Under the pieces are notes generated by a model. It saw nothing but the letters and a program-made list of their open reading frames with translations. It ran no database searches and had not been told where the DNA came from. DNA of 64,000 nt from Verticillium longisporum (Eukaryota > Ascomycota > Sordariomycetes > Glomerellales > Plectosphaerellaceae), in contig JAETXT010000001.1 in NCBI GenBank assembly GCA_019188255.1, forward strand, positions 2,232,001 through 2,296,000. Direction: 5' to 3'. The position numbers and the translations under genes are program-made. Positions 1 to 11,450 of this stretch are shown piece after piece (within the stretch, counting starts at the first letter, position 1; every line of letters starts with the position of its first letter).

Positions 1-84
1 TTCACGTATTACCTCCCAAGGCAGTCAACGCATTCTGAGCTGCAGCGTCGAGGCCAAGCCCCTCGACTGTATTCTTGATTGGCA

Positions 85-862
85 ATGTCCGCAAACAAGG
101 CTACTCGGCTCGGTGAGGAGTAAGTGACCTTTCCCAAGGACTTCAGTGCCCATGATCTCTGTATTAACACAAGTAGGATATGGAAGTAAGCACCAAGTTC
201 TTTCTCGTTAAAACGATCCTCTACCAATGCGTTTCCAGTCCTAACCTCGGGTCGGCCCCCCCAGGACTCGAGTCGACAAAGTCAACGCCGAGCTTGTTAC
301 ACTCACTTACGGTACCATAGTTGCCCAGCTGTGCAAGGACTTCGACAGTGATTATGTCGAGGTCAATAAGCAGCTAGATAAAATGGGCTATAACATTGGG
401 TTGCGCCTGATCGAGGACTACCTAGCAAAATCAAACACTATGAAGAGGTGTTCCAATTTCCGAGAGACTGCGGATGTGATTGCGAGAGTGCGTTTATGGA
501 GGCCAATACCAGCTCATCCCCCTCTTTTACTGACGAGTTATCAACACCAGGTTGGATTCAAAATTTTCCTCAACATCACACCGCAAGTTACCAATTGGAC
601 GACAGATAACAAACAGTTCTCCCTCGTGTTTGACGAGAACCCTCTGGCCGACTTTGTCGAGCTGCCAGATGACGCTCGGGCACAGGATGAGCTTTGGTAT
701 TCCAACCTATTTTGCGGAGTACTTCGAGGGGCACTTGAAATGGTGCAGATACAAGTTGAGGCCCACTTCATCAGCGATGTGCTTCGGGGTAACGATACGA
801 CGGAAATGAGGGTTTCGTTGATACGATACATTGACGATGAACTGCCCCCGGAGGATGATTGA
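85..862 (+). CDS. bet3: TRAPP complex subunit Bet3 (TRAPPC3)
   Basis: Core subunit of the TRAPP tethering complexes, which act as guanine nucleotide exchange factors for Ypt1/Rab1 at the ER-Golgi interface. Exons I infer: 85-119, 177-185, 265-487, 551-862, giving 192 aa, the normal length of the family. Conserved blocks are easy to see: LTLTYGTIVAQLCKDF, MGYNIGLRLIEDYLA, VGFKIFLNITPQVTNW, FSLVFDENPLADFVELP and LWYSNLFCGVLRGALEMVQ, including the cysteine that is palmitoylated in the family (in the TIVAQLCKDF block). The third intron (488-550) is a multiple of three without a stop, so a naive ORF reads through it; removing it restores the ARVGFKIF junction. Exon 2 is only 9 nt (GATATGGAA) and supplies the conserved Glu-Ile-Trp-Lys of the GEEIWK motif, so it is well supported. 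No partner gene of the complex is adjacent. Identification is very secure; the start codon at 85 is inferred from length and the GEE motif. Confidence 0.93.
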
Positions 863-2816
863 GTAGCCCCCAGTTCCGAGATGTGCTGCGCCTCAATTAC
901 TATTCGGCATGGGCGGTTTATAATTGTGTGTAGCGAATTGCAAAGCAGTCGGTCTTTTCAACTATCCAGGCTGACCTTGCACATTCGAATCAGCTCACAC
1001 GGCCGGCATCATGAGTGGAGATTGAAGCTTCAACCCGGCTGATGAACACTACATGCAGACAGTGGAGACTACATGCAGACAGCGGAGGACTTGAAAGCAG
1101 GCCTGTCAAGTTAAGGCCTCGTTCTTGGTCCCATACATCACTCTGTTGCTAAAAAGCTGTCGCTCAAGCGCAGGCTTATGAGTGCGAGTATGAACTCGAA
1201 ACGTAAGAATGGCATTGGCGATTCGGACAGGCGAAGCATCCGGACAAGGCTGTGCTGTTTTCATTTCTGAAATTGGTGGGTGAAGGTCGGCTCTGCCACA
1301 TGAGTTTGGTAATGCCGACCTGAGTTGTTGCTTGATATCTCCTATCATGGTCGGAATGGGGCTGAGTACTCCGGGCATAGAACAAGACGACCTGATATCG
1401 CCATCATGCAATGCCTACCCCCGAATAACCGCGTGGGCGGGCCTACGCCGGGGCAGTGCCCCCGGTGCTGGATAAGTCCGGGTCGGCGCCGGGTCGCCCC
1501 TCTGGAAGATAGGCGCCTAGCTACCGGTAAGGGAGTTTCTCGTCCCATTAGGTAGCCACTCTTGGCATCCGGAGGACAGCTCAGGTGGGGCATTGTGTGT
1601 ACCTCTTGGTGATATAGAATACGTCTCAACCGTCACAATCAAAGACTATGTGAAGAAATCAAGGTACGGAAGGCCCTTCTACAGATATGACAACTAAGCA
1701 AGCAATTTTCGGTTTGCGCTGCACGGTGCAACTTTCCCTCAAAAGGTACGTACTTAATAACTCTACTCATCCTTAACATGAGGTACCTATAGAAGCTGGC
1801 CAACAGGACGGCATGATCTTGAATGTATGCCTCAGGCTCACACGTGCCGATAAATGCGCACACGTGCTCAGCTCTACCCGCAACTGGAAGTCTCATCGCT
1901 GTTCTCGGGCCTGCCACCCAGGTCTACGGGTGTCCCCCAAGAGCTCCTCCCCATACCCAGATTCACCTAAGTGCCCCTGTCCTGCCTTGTCTAGCTTTCG
2001 ACTTGGCTGCTAACGAAAATTGGGAAAATCCCAACCCCATCCTTTCCCTCTTCACTAGCGACTCCCTTCTCCTTCATCGACTCGTCCTGCTGGCGCCCCC
2101 TCCCCATACAGAGCGCCCCCCTCTCTTTCTCCAGCTACGACCTTGTCTGTGTCGCCTACCCATGGTCGCCTTTTGATGCATCCGATTCTTTCGCTTGGCC
2201 ACTCCATTCTGTCGCATCGCTTCGCCAGTTTCGTATTGCGAATGAGCCACTGCGCTGCATCCGCGAGACCAACTAAGCGAGCCCCGTAAAACACCTTGCT
2301 ACCGCGAGCGGCACGCCAAACCAGCGTGTCACCACTGCCATACAACGCCCACGCCTCCTGCCGCGCCCACCTCGCAACTATTCCAGCGCCTTCGACACTC
2401 GCGCACCTCAACCCCCGTCCATTCAACTGAATCTCTCTTCACTTTCCGTCCATCCAGCAGTGCCTTCGCCACTGCTTCTGATTGCCCCTCTGCCCCAGGC
2501 TTGCTCTTCGTCCGGTGGCCTCTGTCGCCCCCCGACACGTCCCGCGCCAGGAGAGGCTACTAGCGCTCCGCGTCTCCCACGGAGAGAACGCTACAAACTC
2601 AACTCAACATCAAGCCATCGAACCATTGACTTGGACCAAACTTGCAACCTTTCTAGTCACCGCTCACAGCGAGATTGCTAATCGAGCACCTCAAAGTTGC
2701 TGTCCCTTTCCAACTCCACCGACGAACTTTATCACGCACGACGCCTTCATCGCCAACCATCCGTTCCACTCCCACCTTGTCTCGCAGACAATTGTCTGTG
2801 ACGCGATTTCATCACC
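863..2816. other. Intergenic region, includes 5' leader/promoter of the Som1-like gene
   Basis: No ORF here looks conserved. The last 800 bases (about 2,000-2,816) are strongly pyrimidine-rich on the plus strand, as is usual for fungal promoters and long 5' leaders, and fit a long leader for the regulator that starts at 2,817. About 1,430-1,550 is locally GC-rich with a small hairpin (CCGGGGC around 1,450 against GCCCCCGG around 1,460). A 20-bp tandem duplication lies at 1,048-1,087. A GGTACCTA match to the dispersed intergenic motif lies near 1,785. Confidence 0.6.
1048..1087. repeat. 20-bp tandem duplication
   Basis: ACTACATGCAGACAGTGGAG is followed at once by the same 20-mer with a single T to C change. 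Two units only, in intergenic DNA. Too short to assign to a family. Confidence 0.85.
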
Positions 2817-5492
2817 ATGAACGTAAACCCGAACGTTCCCAACATGAACACGATGGGTGGCCCTGTTGGCGCACCCATGCCGATGATGAACAACGGTGTC
2901 GTCCCTCCCCAGGCCGTTCCTGGCCCTGGCCCCGGGCCCGGTCCGCGTCCAGTGCTGGCTCCCACTGAGAGCCAGCGAACACTTCTCAACACGTACATTT
3001 ATGAGTACTTCATCCGGAACAACATGTACGATTGTGCTCGTGCGCTCCTCGGCAGCGATGCGCAGGTCAATGTGCATAAGGACAGTCCCAATCGGGGTTG
3101 GGATGGGAACGGCAATGGCCTCGGTAACGGTCTTGGTGACGACCCCATGGATACTGACTCCAAGGATGACATGGACAAGCTGTCGGACAACCTGCCCGCG
3201 CCCAAGCTGCCGATGCCTGCCTCCGAGACGTCATTTCTCTATGAATGGTTCTGTCTCTTCTGGGATATTTTCCACGCGCAACGTGCCAAAGGCGGTAACG
3301 GGCCAGTCAACCAATATGTTAGCCATACACAAGTGAGTCATGTATTTTTGTCTTGTCTTCTTTGCGAATTCGAAATCTCCGCCCGGATGGCTGACACACC
3401 TCACAGCAACAGTCACGCTTGCGCCAGAATCAGCAACAGGAACTTCTCCGTCAAATGCGCCCCGACGGTCTCGCACAGCAGCAATACCAGGCCCAGATGA
3501 TGCGGAGCATGCAAAATGGGGGTATGGCCATGGGGATGAAACAGGGTAACCTTGCGCGGACAGCCATGGCCAACAATCAGAACAAGTGAGTCTTGATAAA
3601 CTCTTTCATGCATGCACAGCTAGCTGACAACACCTTTTATCAAGTCCTCAAGCTATGCAGATGCTTCACCAGGCAAAGCAGAATCAGATGCAGAGGGACC
3701 CCTCGGATATGGATGGTAACCGCCCACGGCCTGCGTCTCCCGGTTCCTCGGAAAACGCTCCCTCACCCTCCAAACGACCTCGCCTGGACGGCGCCCCTTT
3801 CAACCCTAACCAGCCTGGGATGATGCCCAACGGAAGACCACAACAGGGCATGCCGGGCCAGCAGCAGGTGGGGAACGCCCAGCACGCAGCACAAGCCACG
3901 CAAATGCTTCTAAGCAACGGCATTAACCCAGCTCAGCTGACCCCTCAGCAGTTCAACACCTTCTCAAACCAACCCCCAGCTGTACAGGCAAAATCCATTG
4001 CAACCTATGCCCAAAATCTTCAACAGCATCAAGCAAGCCAGATGCCCAACAAGCAGATGCCTAATGCGCCAGGAGGTCCTCAGGCGCAGGGGTCGCCCAT
4101 GATGCCGCAGAATCCTGAACAAGCCGCTGCTCTGACAGCATACTACAATGCGGGAGAAATGGGGCCAGGTGGCATGCGACCTGGTCCCGGTGGTCCCCAA
4201 GCTGGCGGTGGAAGTAACCACGCTCTGCAAGACTATCAAATGCAGCTAATGCTTCTTGAGCAACAGAATAAGAAGAGACTCATGATGGCTCGGCAAGAAC
4301 AAGATAATATGGGCGGCATGCCTCGCGGCGATGGTGCTACGGGTCCTGGCGGCCCTGGTGCTCCGACTGGTCCGAACGGTCAGCCCTTCCCAGAGACTTC
4401 ACCTCAAGGTGGCAGGACCGGCGCCTCTCCGATCCCTTCCGACCAGATGAAGCGCGGTACGCCACAGATGAACAACGCTGGAATTCCTTCGCCATTGCCC
4501 GAGGGCGCCCAATCTCGCGGCTCTCCTAGCACGATGAACTTTATGCCCAATTCCATGGATCCTTCTATGGCACCAAACTTTTTCAGCAAAGACATGCAGA
4601 ACATTGGCGGCAACATGGTTCCTGGAGCACATATGAATGGCATGCGTCCACACAATGGCCATCCAGGCCAGCCCTTCAACGGGCCACAGATGAACCCACA
4701 GCAGATGATGGCTGCTAGACAGCAGCAGCAGCAAGGTGCACCGGGTGGGAATCCTGCGGGGCAATGGCAAGCAGCGCCCAATGGCCAGATGGTTCCTCCC
4801 GGCCCAATCCAGGGCACCCCGCAACAACGAGCCATGCCACCCCCTTCGGCTCCAGGACCGAACACGAACAGGACGAACACCTCGTCACCACAACAGGCTG
4901 CGGCAGCGCCACCAACGCCGTCACAAACAAACAAGGCTGCCCCAAAGAAGAAGGACACGAAGAATGCGAAGAGCAAGGTAAGCATCGCTGCGAACTACCC
5001 CCAAAAGCTACCAGAAGAAAAGAACTAATCGATTTGCGAACACAGGCTGCCACAAACAAGAAGTCGAACTCGAACCTTAACGCAGGCACCACGCCTGCTG
5101 CCGACGGGGCTGCAGAAGCAGAGCCACCGACACCAGCTACTCCTATGACACCCGTCAATGCTGCTGGCTTCAACAAGGCCGGTCCCAACACGACGGCCGC
5201 TGGAGCGTCAAACGGGCAGCCAGCTCCCGCCGCCCCCGTGGCACCGCCTGCAGCTTCAGCTCCTCCCCAGGCTCAGCCAGACGCATCCCAAAATGGATCC
5301 TTCGGCGGCATGGATAACTCAGCAGACATGATGAATTTTGGCACCATGGACTTTGCCAACCCTCTCGTGTCGAACGATGTTCTCAATGACTTCGACTTTG
5401 ACTCTTTCCTCCATGAAGACGGCGATAATCAAGGGTTTGATTTCAACGCCGGCTCGTTCGGTATGGAAGGCGGAGAAATTGGAGCCGAATAA
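2817..5492 (+). CDS. som1: LisH-domain transcriptional regulator, Som1/Flo8 type
   Basis: Nuclear regulator acting downstream of cAMP-PKA signalling; Flo8 in yeasts and Som1/SomA in moulds control adhesion, development and virulence-related morphogenesis. Exons: 2,817-3,332, 3,407-3,585, 3,645-4,977, 5,046-5,492 (824 aa). After a Met/Pro/Gly-rich N-terminus there is a LisH motif at residues ~51-80 (core RTLLNTYIYEYFIRNN, YDCARALL), then the conserved block FLYEWFCLFWDIFHAQR at ~140-156 that distinguishes this family from other LisH proteins. A basic nuclear-localisation-like patch SKRPRLDG lies near residue 275. The rest is low-complexity Gln/Pro/Met/Gly sequence, ending in an acidic-aromatic tail (FDFDSFLHEDGDNQ, FDFNAGSFGM) that resembles an activation domain. 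Introns are phase 0, 2 and 0 with clean GT/AG ends; the joins VSHTQ-QQSRLRQ and NNPQAMQMLHQ read smoothly. The symbol follows the Magnaporthe name; orthology is inferred from domain layout. Confidence 0.88.
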
Positions 5493-7632
5493 GAGTCGGC
5501 CTTCGTCAATGTGCCATGACGCTATCGTTGGTTTTGGAACCCATCTTGCCTCGACAGCGTTCATGTTGCGAGAACTGAGTCTGGCTGACACGGCTACGCA
5601 ACAGGCGCGGCAAATAGCGTCTCCAATCCCGGAGACGCGGCCTACCTAGGCGATCTTGTGGTTTTCTGACATCATGTTGTGATGCATTACAGTTATCTTT
5701 CATTTCTTGCGGTGCTACGGGATACCACAAGGCTACATGTTCAGGGCGATGGCGCTGAGGCTTCAATTGGTCTGTGACTGGAGTTGTGTGGCATGTTATG
5801 CTTCTATTTCATTGTTCTTTTTCGTCGAGAGCGACCAGAACATTACAATATACGCGCACACAGGATGACGAGAAGGGGGCACGTCCAAGCACGAATGTGT
5901 CCGTAGGAACGCGGCTTGCTGTTCAAGTTTACTGATGGGGCAAAGTATTAATTGGGCAGTCGGGGACAGTTTCCAAAATCGGTCGGTTGTTGGGCACGTG
6001 GATATCTTGGGGAACTGCCTGCCTGTGTACTGTTAGAGCGTCGAAGGTGTGGAGTTCCTGACGTTGCCACAGGACGGCACGAAAGGATGGACTGTGCGGC
6101 ATGACTTCGGAGTCCCGAGGGTAACGATTCTTGGAGTTTAATATGAATTCAGATGTTGCTGTACGAGCTAGTCATACCCTCGTCCAACGTGACACTATCT
6201 GGCTGAGCAAGGTCTGTAATCCGTGGAGTCTCTTGTTCCTCTTCAACCATACACCTGTTGCGGTGTGGCGGGCTGGTCGGCGCCATTATTCTTTGTCTCC
6301 GCCATTCGACCCTTGGGTCGGTCTGTGACGCGGTCTGGTTGTCATACTTTTCTAGTCTTTCCGTGACTTGGGACTTCAACACTTTGATCATTGAGACTTC
6401 GTGCCCGTAAGGGCAGCCGATCCCGATTCTTATTTGCCTCGACACCCAAATGCTGGTGGGTATGTTTTTGGTGCGGGCATAGCAAGGTCGGCTGCTGTAC
6501 TGCACGAGTATTGGCCACGGCAGTGCTGGGGGGGCCTGCGCTGTCCGAGCCAACGCGTTGTTGTCGAGCCAGGGCCAATTTTGGTGTTGTTTGAGTTGAT
6601 CTTTGTCTGGCGGCGGATGAGAATTCGTCGCCGTAGGCTCTGTATCTTGTTGGCAGGGCTTTCGCAGCGGACGATGGTCCTAGGGGGGCTGCCACGACCT
6701 GCTGAGGAATGCATAAAGCATTTTGTATAGCGCAAAGCACTAGAAGCTGATTTTGTGTCTTGTCAGTTGTATGGGCCACCAGGCTTCCATCTGTACTATT
6801 ACGCCAAGTCATCATGATCCATTGATCCTCAAAACTGGTTTCAAGCTCGACATGCTCCTCCAAGGTGAATGTGTGTTGTTGCTGGAGACCTTCAGGCAAT
6901 CTGGGCTTGGCATGGTTGTCTTGTTTGGCCTTTGGGACCGAAGCACAGGTTGCCCATACCTCGCCTTCCACGTCCAGCGCTGGGGGTGGATCTATGAAAT
7001 AGGCCGGGACGATCTCGTCGCCAGCATCGCCTGCTTCATTCTCCGAGCGCAGCAATGACATGTGTATCACAGCATCGCCTGTATCCGCCGCTCTGCAGTT
7101 CTTCCTAGGCATGGCCTCGGTTCCTTGATGCTAAGAGTGCTCACAGAGCTTTAGCGTCGTGTGTGAGAAAAATAGGCGAGATACAGGCTTGATATGGAGA
7201 CAGGGGGCGCAACGATCGGCCCGGAAACCAACTGTCGTATCACGAGAATGTGCTCTCTTGAAAAGAATGAAGGGGAAAAGAGAAGACACAAGGTGGGAGC
7301 TGGCAGGGTCACATCTTGCTCCTGTTGTACCTGCCTGCCACGCCGCGAAGGAGGTAACTTCCTTCCCCGTGACCCACGAAATGCCACTTGTTTGAGCCGG
7401 GTAGACAGCCGAACTCAAGGTACCCATATGCGAGTAATTCTGTGCTCAAGGCATACACCTAAGGTTCAAAGAATACGCACGCGACCGAGCAGCGACGGAG
7501 AAATTGTTCGACGATCATGTCGAGGTCCCTCACCACGATTCACAGTTGCGAAAACGATATCACACCACAATGTCGGCAGCACAAGCTGGAGCCCGAGCTT
7601 GAAATTCAGGCATGAAACCAGTCTATAGAAAC
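5493..7632. other. Intergenic region between two convergent genes
   Basis: About 2.1 kb with no recognisable gene. The first few hundred bases are probably the 3' UTR of the Som1-like gene. CCTACCTAGG at about 5,641-5,651 is one occurrence of the dispersed intergenic motif. The only long open frame is a minus-strand ORF listed separately (6,342-7,112), which has no recognisable similarity. Confidence 0.55.
6342..7112 (-). CDS. Uncertain ORF, 256 aa, no recognised domain
   Basis: Open frame from an ATG at 7,112 to a stop at 6,342. I do not recognise the protein. It is rich in Ala, Gln, Thr and Arg, has no clear membrane segment or signal peptide, and no motif I can name. A 256-codon frame can arise by chance at this base composition, and the opposite strand is also partly open. 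It lies between the 3' ends of two convergent genes. Treat as a low-confidence hypothetical; transcript evidence would decide. Confidence 0.2.
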   Translation of the reverse strand: MPRKNCRAADTGDAVIHMSLLRSENEAGDAGDEIVPAYFIDPPPALDVEGEVWATCASVPKAKQDNHAKPRLPEGLQQQHTFTLEEHVELETSFEDQWIMMTWRNSTDGSLVAHTTDKTQNQLLVLCAIQNALCIPQQVVAAPLGPSSAAKALPTRYRAYGDEFSSAARQRSTQTTPKLALARQQRVGSDSAGPPSTAVANTRAVQQPTLLCPHQKHTHQHLGVEANKNRDRLPLRARSLNDQSVEVPSHGKTRKV

Positions 7633-8563
7633 TCAGTTATCCGGCCTGGGATGGTCTTCCGCGCCAATGCCAATCTGAATTTTGCCGCCGAGGGTATCAC
7701 CTAGCCGATTGCCAAGCTGCACGATGGTATTTTCGTACACGCGAACGACATCCATGCTCAACCGGGCTTCATCGTCTTCGACCCAGGCGGTAGAGCCCTG
7801 CCCCGTACCAAGGTTCGCCACGGAAAGAGCATCGCGATCGTTATCAGTGTCACTTTCCCCGCCATCGTCAAGATCAGCATCATCGGTCTCCTCCGTATTG
7901 GAACTGAGAACCTCCATTACGAGGATACGAGATTGTTCCACGAGACTCCGGCATCGCACCATGTCGGTAGTGGTCATGCCAGCCCGAAGCCCGTTCTCGA
8001 AACCTGGCAGAGGTTCTTTCGTATCGATGTCCTGCCCGCATAAGAGACTTGCAAAACATTTGTCAAGTTTTCGCAAAATGACAAAAGTAGCCCTTGGCGA
8101 GGGAGGAAACGACACAATGTACCTAGTGAATTCGCTTGCCACGTTGAGTAGAAAAGGTATTTGCAAACTTGCTGCATGGCATGTCAGCGCTTGAGAGGCC
8201 AAGTTACCGACGTATGATGATGTTCAAGGGATGTGCTGCCTTACGTGTTCCGGATAACCAGAGAACATCGATGATGCTTTGTAGATCCTTGCACAGCTCG
8301 CTGAACCCTGCGTAGCCCACGAATCCGTCGCCGGGGTCTGGGGCACTGAATTTCTTTACATAGCGTCGAGCGACGACTGTCATGCGTTCCTCGACATACC
8401 TCCTCACCGTCGCTTCCTTGGTGGAGCCCGATGGCAGTGGGCGAGCTCGTGGATGTGGCAATAAGGATGTTGATCGACTGGAAGCTGTACTGGGCGCAGG
8501 CGAGGGCAAAGATGCGGGAGGAAAGAATCCTCCAGCGGCCCCTGCCTGGTGTTGGTCTGACAT
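7633..8563 (-). CDS. Conserved fungal protein of unknown function, 285 aa
   Basis: Two exons, 8,245-8,563 and 7,633-8,171 on the minus strand, joined across a 73-nt intron (donor GTAAGG, acceptor GCAG, phase 1). The join gives LWLSGTPSLQIPFLLN, which reads as one conserved block. Layout: a Ser/Pro-rich disordered N-terminus (residues 1-45), a helical segment ATVRRYVEERMTVVARRYVKKF, then a conserved core (ELCKDLQSIIDVLW, IPFLLNVASEFTRYI, FVILRKLDKCFASLL, TTTDMVRCRSLVEQSRILVM), an acidic Asp/Glu linker (TDDADLDDGGESDTD) and a C-terminal segment VRVYENTIVQLGNRLGDTL. The pattern is familiar from single-copy proteins in many moulds, but I know of no established function and assign none. It runs away from the Tom6-like gene with a 677-bp shared upstream region. 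Confidence 0.72.
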
Positions 8564-9240
8564 CGCCGTATGGGGAGTAGGACAGGCCTCTATGGGTTGC
8601 CCGTTATCGTTCTTTCAGAAGCGGAACGACAAGCTGGTTTGAAAGAGATTCAGCCAACAGAGCACCCGCGGATTTGGGCCGCCAAAACGCGAGAGCTAAT
8701 TGGGGGAGGCAAGTACCAACGGAACTGCAGGAGGAATGATGTAAGAGAAGGCCAAGAGCGAAGATATCAGCCCAGTGATTGTACTTCACTTTCAGAGCCA
8801 ACGGCGGGAACCCGGAACCGTTACCAAGAATATTCCACTCAGTGCGAATCAACCCAGCACCGGGCATGCAACATGCTCGTTTATATATATATAATTCTTT
8901 ACTTGCTCGCAATGCACAGAAGCCAAATGTGGCAATGATGTCTCGAAGAGGTGGCTGAAGTGGAGGCATGATCTAAGGCTGGAATCGAGCGGCAGAGTGG
9001 GTCTTGTATAACCTGTGCTTACATAACTACCACTAGGTAGGTACCTAGGTAGATCACCCAATCTAAAAGCAGGCATGACAAGAGAGTCGACTTCAGGCTG
9101 ATACCAAGTCATCCAACCAGAAATTTTGACCCGTCTGTCGACCAGTTACGTGAAAGTATACCAGCTACATCTCAAGACACTTCTTCCCATTCGCAACCCA
9201 TCCTTCCCTACGCACCGATATACTCGCATACAAATCCAAA
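8564..9240. promoter_or_regulatory. Divergent promoter region
   Basis: Shared upstream space of the minus-strand gene ending its reading start at 8,563 and the Tom6-like gene at 9,241. It holds a short TA microsatellite (about 8,882-8,892) and a strong copy of the dispersed motif, CACTAGGTAGGTACCTAGGT, at 9,031-9,050. I cannot point to defined transcription factor sites. Confidence 0.5.
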
Positions 9241-9501
9241 ATGCCTCCTAAAAGGTTCATTTCCGAGAAGCCTGGCTCGCGCTCGCGACAGCCAAGGGGA
9301 TATTTTGCGTCAACCTACGATGCGCTTACTTCGTCTGAAAACGCTTCCATCGTTCGCAGCGTCATCGTCTTCGGGGTATGTCAGACCTTTGACTTCAGTT
9401 GATCCTGCATCCTTTACGCATACTAATCATCTCTGCATCAGGCTGCTGTATCTTTTCTCTCGAGCTCTTGGGGCGAATTCCTCCTGCCACCGTCAGTCTA
9501 G
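9241..9501 (+). CDS. tom6: Small TOM complex subunit, Tom6-like, 64 aa
   Basis: Tom6 is a tail-anchored outer-membrane protein that stabilises the protein-import pore around Tom40. Exons 9,241-9,375 and 9,442-9,501 encode 64 aa; the 66-nt intron has donor GTATGT, a TACTAAT-type branch site near 9,421 and acceptor CAG. The N-terminus is basic (MPPKRFISEKPGSRSRQPRG), followed by a segment FASTYDALTSSENASIVRS, a hydrophobic stretch SVIVFGAAVSFLSSS that can span the membrane, and the short C-terminal tail WGEFLLPPSV. The Y-D/A-L-T-S-x-E-N and SSWGE-LLPP pattern is what I associate with fungal Tom6. Another small tail-anchored protein cannot be ruled out. Confidence 0.72.
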
Positions 9502-9891
9502 CATGACTATCTCATCATGTTTCTTGCCAACTATCTAACGCCTGACCCTTTCCAGTCAGTAATCTTGGTTCTTACAAGGTCAATCGACGATTATGTACAA
9601 CTCGACGTCTCTCTGCTTCTGCGCCCCTTGGCTGCTGTACAATAAATGGGGAAGGGGAACTGATTTCTTGGGAATACGGTGTTTCTCTGTGCTCGCGTGG
9701 CTTGGTCGCCTGTGAGAGGATGGTCTGCGAACTCGTCTGACAGTCACAATGATAATTTCAGATCATCGAGTTCATGACAACTCCATAATACCAGGCAAGA
9801 ATGTGGTGCTCACACGTGATGGACAGAAATCGATCTAGACCACCTTATTTGGTCCTCGCCCTGGATGCCTCGCATTGTCAACTACGCTGGC
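9502..9891. other. Tail-to-tail spacer
   Basis: About 390 bases between the Tom6-like gene and the DUF1996-WSC gene; presumably both 3' UTRs. Nothing else supported. Confidence 0.6.
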
Positions 9892-11450
9892 TCATACCAA
9901 GTCCGCATTCTCGCAAGCAGCACCCGCACTGCACTTTTCATAGAGAGAAATACCCCCATAGCCGCCGCAAACCTCATTGTTGTCACCGGTGCAGGGCAGC
10001 TCGCAGACACCAAGAATACCTTTTTTCGGCTCGCGGTCGTGGTCAACAAAGTTCCCGCAGAAGCACTCCCGTCGATACTCAACCCCTGCGTACTTGAAGC
10101 CTCTTTCGTCGCAGTATTCGACACAGCGTGCGACGGTCATATTGTCACTCGATACATCGGTGCCATTCAAAGTTCTGCTCTTCCCTGACGCGTCAGGGGC
10201 GCATCCCCGATACCTGAAGCGATGGGAAATCGTCATGTCGGTATACGGCCACTGCGGAGGCGAGATAGTGGTAGTGGCACCGCAGTCACTCTGCTGCGTG
10301 GCCCGGCCCGGCCCACGCTGCACTGGGTTGCAACCGGGCAGCCTGTTTAGGATTCCATCAACCTGTTCCTCAACGCGGACAGGGACTCTGCAGCCCTTCA
10401 TCGTTTCATCGTCGAATTGATGCAGCAAGGGGCATCGGTCCAGGGACCCAGATGCATCAGTACAGTTGGTGATGGCACTCTGAAGAACATCCGTATCCCA
10501 GCCGTTAACGAAGTCACCGTGGAGTCCGTAACCCGTCGGGTCGCTATTCAACAAAAAATTAACGAACTGTTCAGGTAGAACAATTGAAATGGTGTATGAG
10601 GAGTTAAGACTGGACACACGTACCCATTGGAGTAGACGAAGGGCGGAGTATCCTTGTACCATTTGTCCTTGAAATCATCGATCTGAAAAGTGACCTCGTA
10701 GAAGAGTGTGATAAAGCGCTTAGGGTGGCTTGTTGGGCAAACCCCATTATCAACTAGGCTCGGGTAGGCCATATGACTCTTATGGTTCGGCGAGTCTAAA
10801 TTATGTCCGTCCCAGCACGAAGGGAACATAACCTGTACTCGCAAGCCGTAGGGGCAGTTCTGGGGCGGGAACTGGTGTGTTCCCGGGCCGCTGACGCCGA
10901 GGCAGACATAGGATATTGCTCGCTGCTCCAAGGTATCCCCAAAGCTTCGAAGCGAGGGGTCACCAGCGAGCATCTGAAACCCCGGGGGAAACGCAAGTAG
11001 GCCATTCTCGTACTCGGGGTCTCTGGAGTCAGAGCGCTGACTGCCACGTTCTCGGTCAACCTCTGAGCGTGTATGTTTTTGCGAACGAGCTGGTGCTTAC
11101 AGATAGTAAACGAGCATGCCACCGAGTTGCTTGACTGCCTCGAACTTGCCATTCTCGCTCTCATAGTATAGATTTGGAGTCCAGTAGTTACTCAAATCCT
11201 GCCGAACCTTACAGGTAGAGCATGCTGAGGATACTGCGTCATCATAGCCCATGGTGAAGTTGAAGGCACTGCCGCCCATGATGGTGTGAACATGACCAGC
11301 TAGGGCGCCTGGATTGACTATAGGGTCTGCGCGCTGCACCACGACTGGGCGAGAGCAAGGCACAACAAAGAAAGCCTGGGCTCCGGTTGTGACCAGCAAA
11401 AGGCCACCCATATTTGAGAGGAAACGCATGGCTGAGACGAATAGCCTCAC
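9892..11450 (-). CDS. Secreted DUF1996 plus WSC-domain protein, 472 aa
   Basis: Probable extracellular or cell-wall protein; WSC domains bind carbohydrate and DUF1996 is a fungal domain of unknown activity. Exons on the minus strand: 11,101-11,450, 10,624-11,040, 9,892-10,543. A signal peptide is visible at residues 1 to ~26 (hydrophobic LLLVTTGAQA). DUF1996 starts at once with FFVVPCSRPVVVQRADPIV and GHVHTIMGGSAFNFT and continues through LSNYWTPNLYY, CPYGLRVQVMFPSCWDG, HMAYPSLVDNGVCPTSHP and DPTGYGLHGDFVNGWD. The C-terminal WSC domain (from RYRGCAPDASG to EVCGGYGGISLY) has the expected eight cysteines. Both introns are short (60 and 80 nt); I chose the acceptor after GTGGCAG (11,041) because it alone gives the family's YYLQR junction. 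A second in-frame Met, 7 codons down, is an equally possible start. Confidence 0.88.

Noticed and set aside
1345..1629. 94-codon minus-strand ORF in the GC-rich patch
   Set aside because: Arg/Pro/Gly-rich translation of a GC-rich hairpin region, no similarity, no supporting start context.
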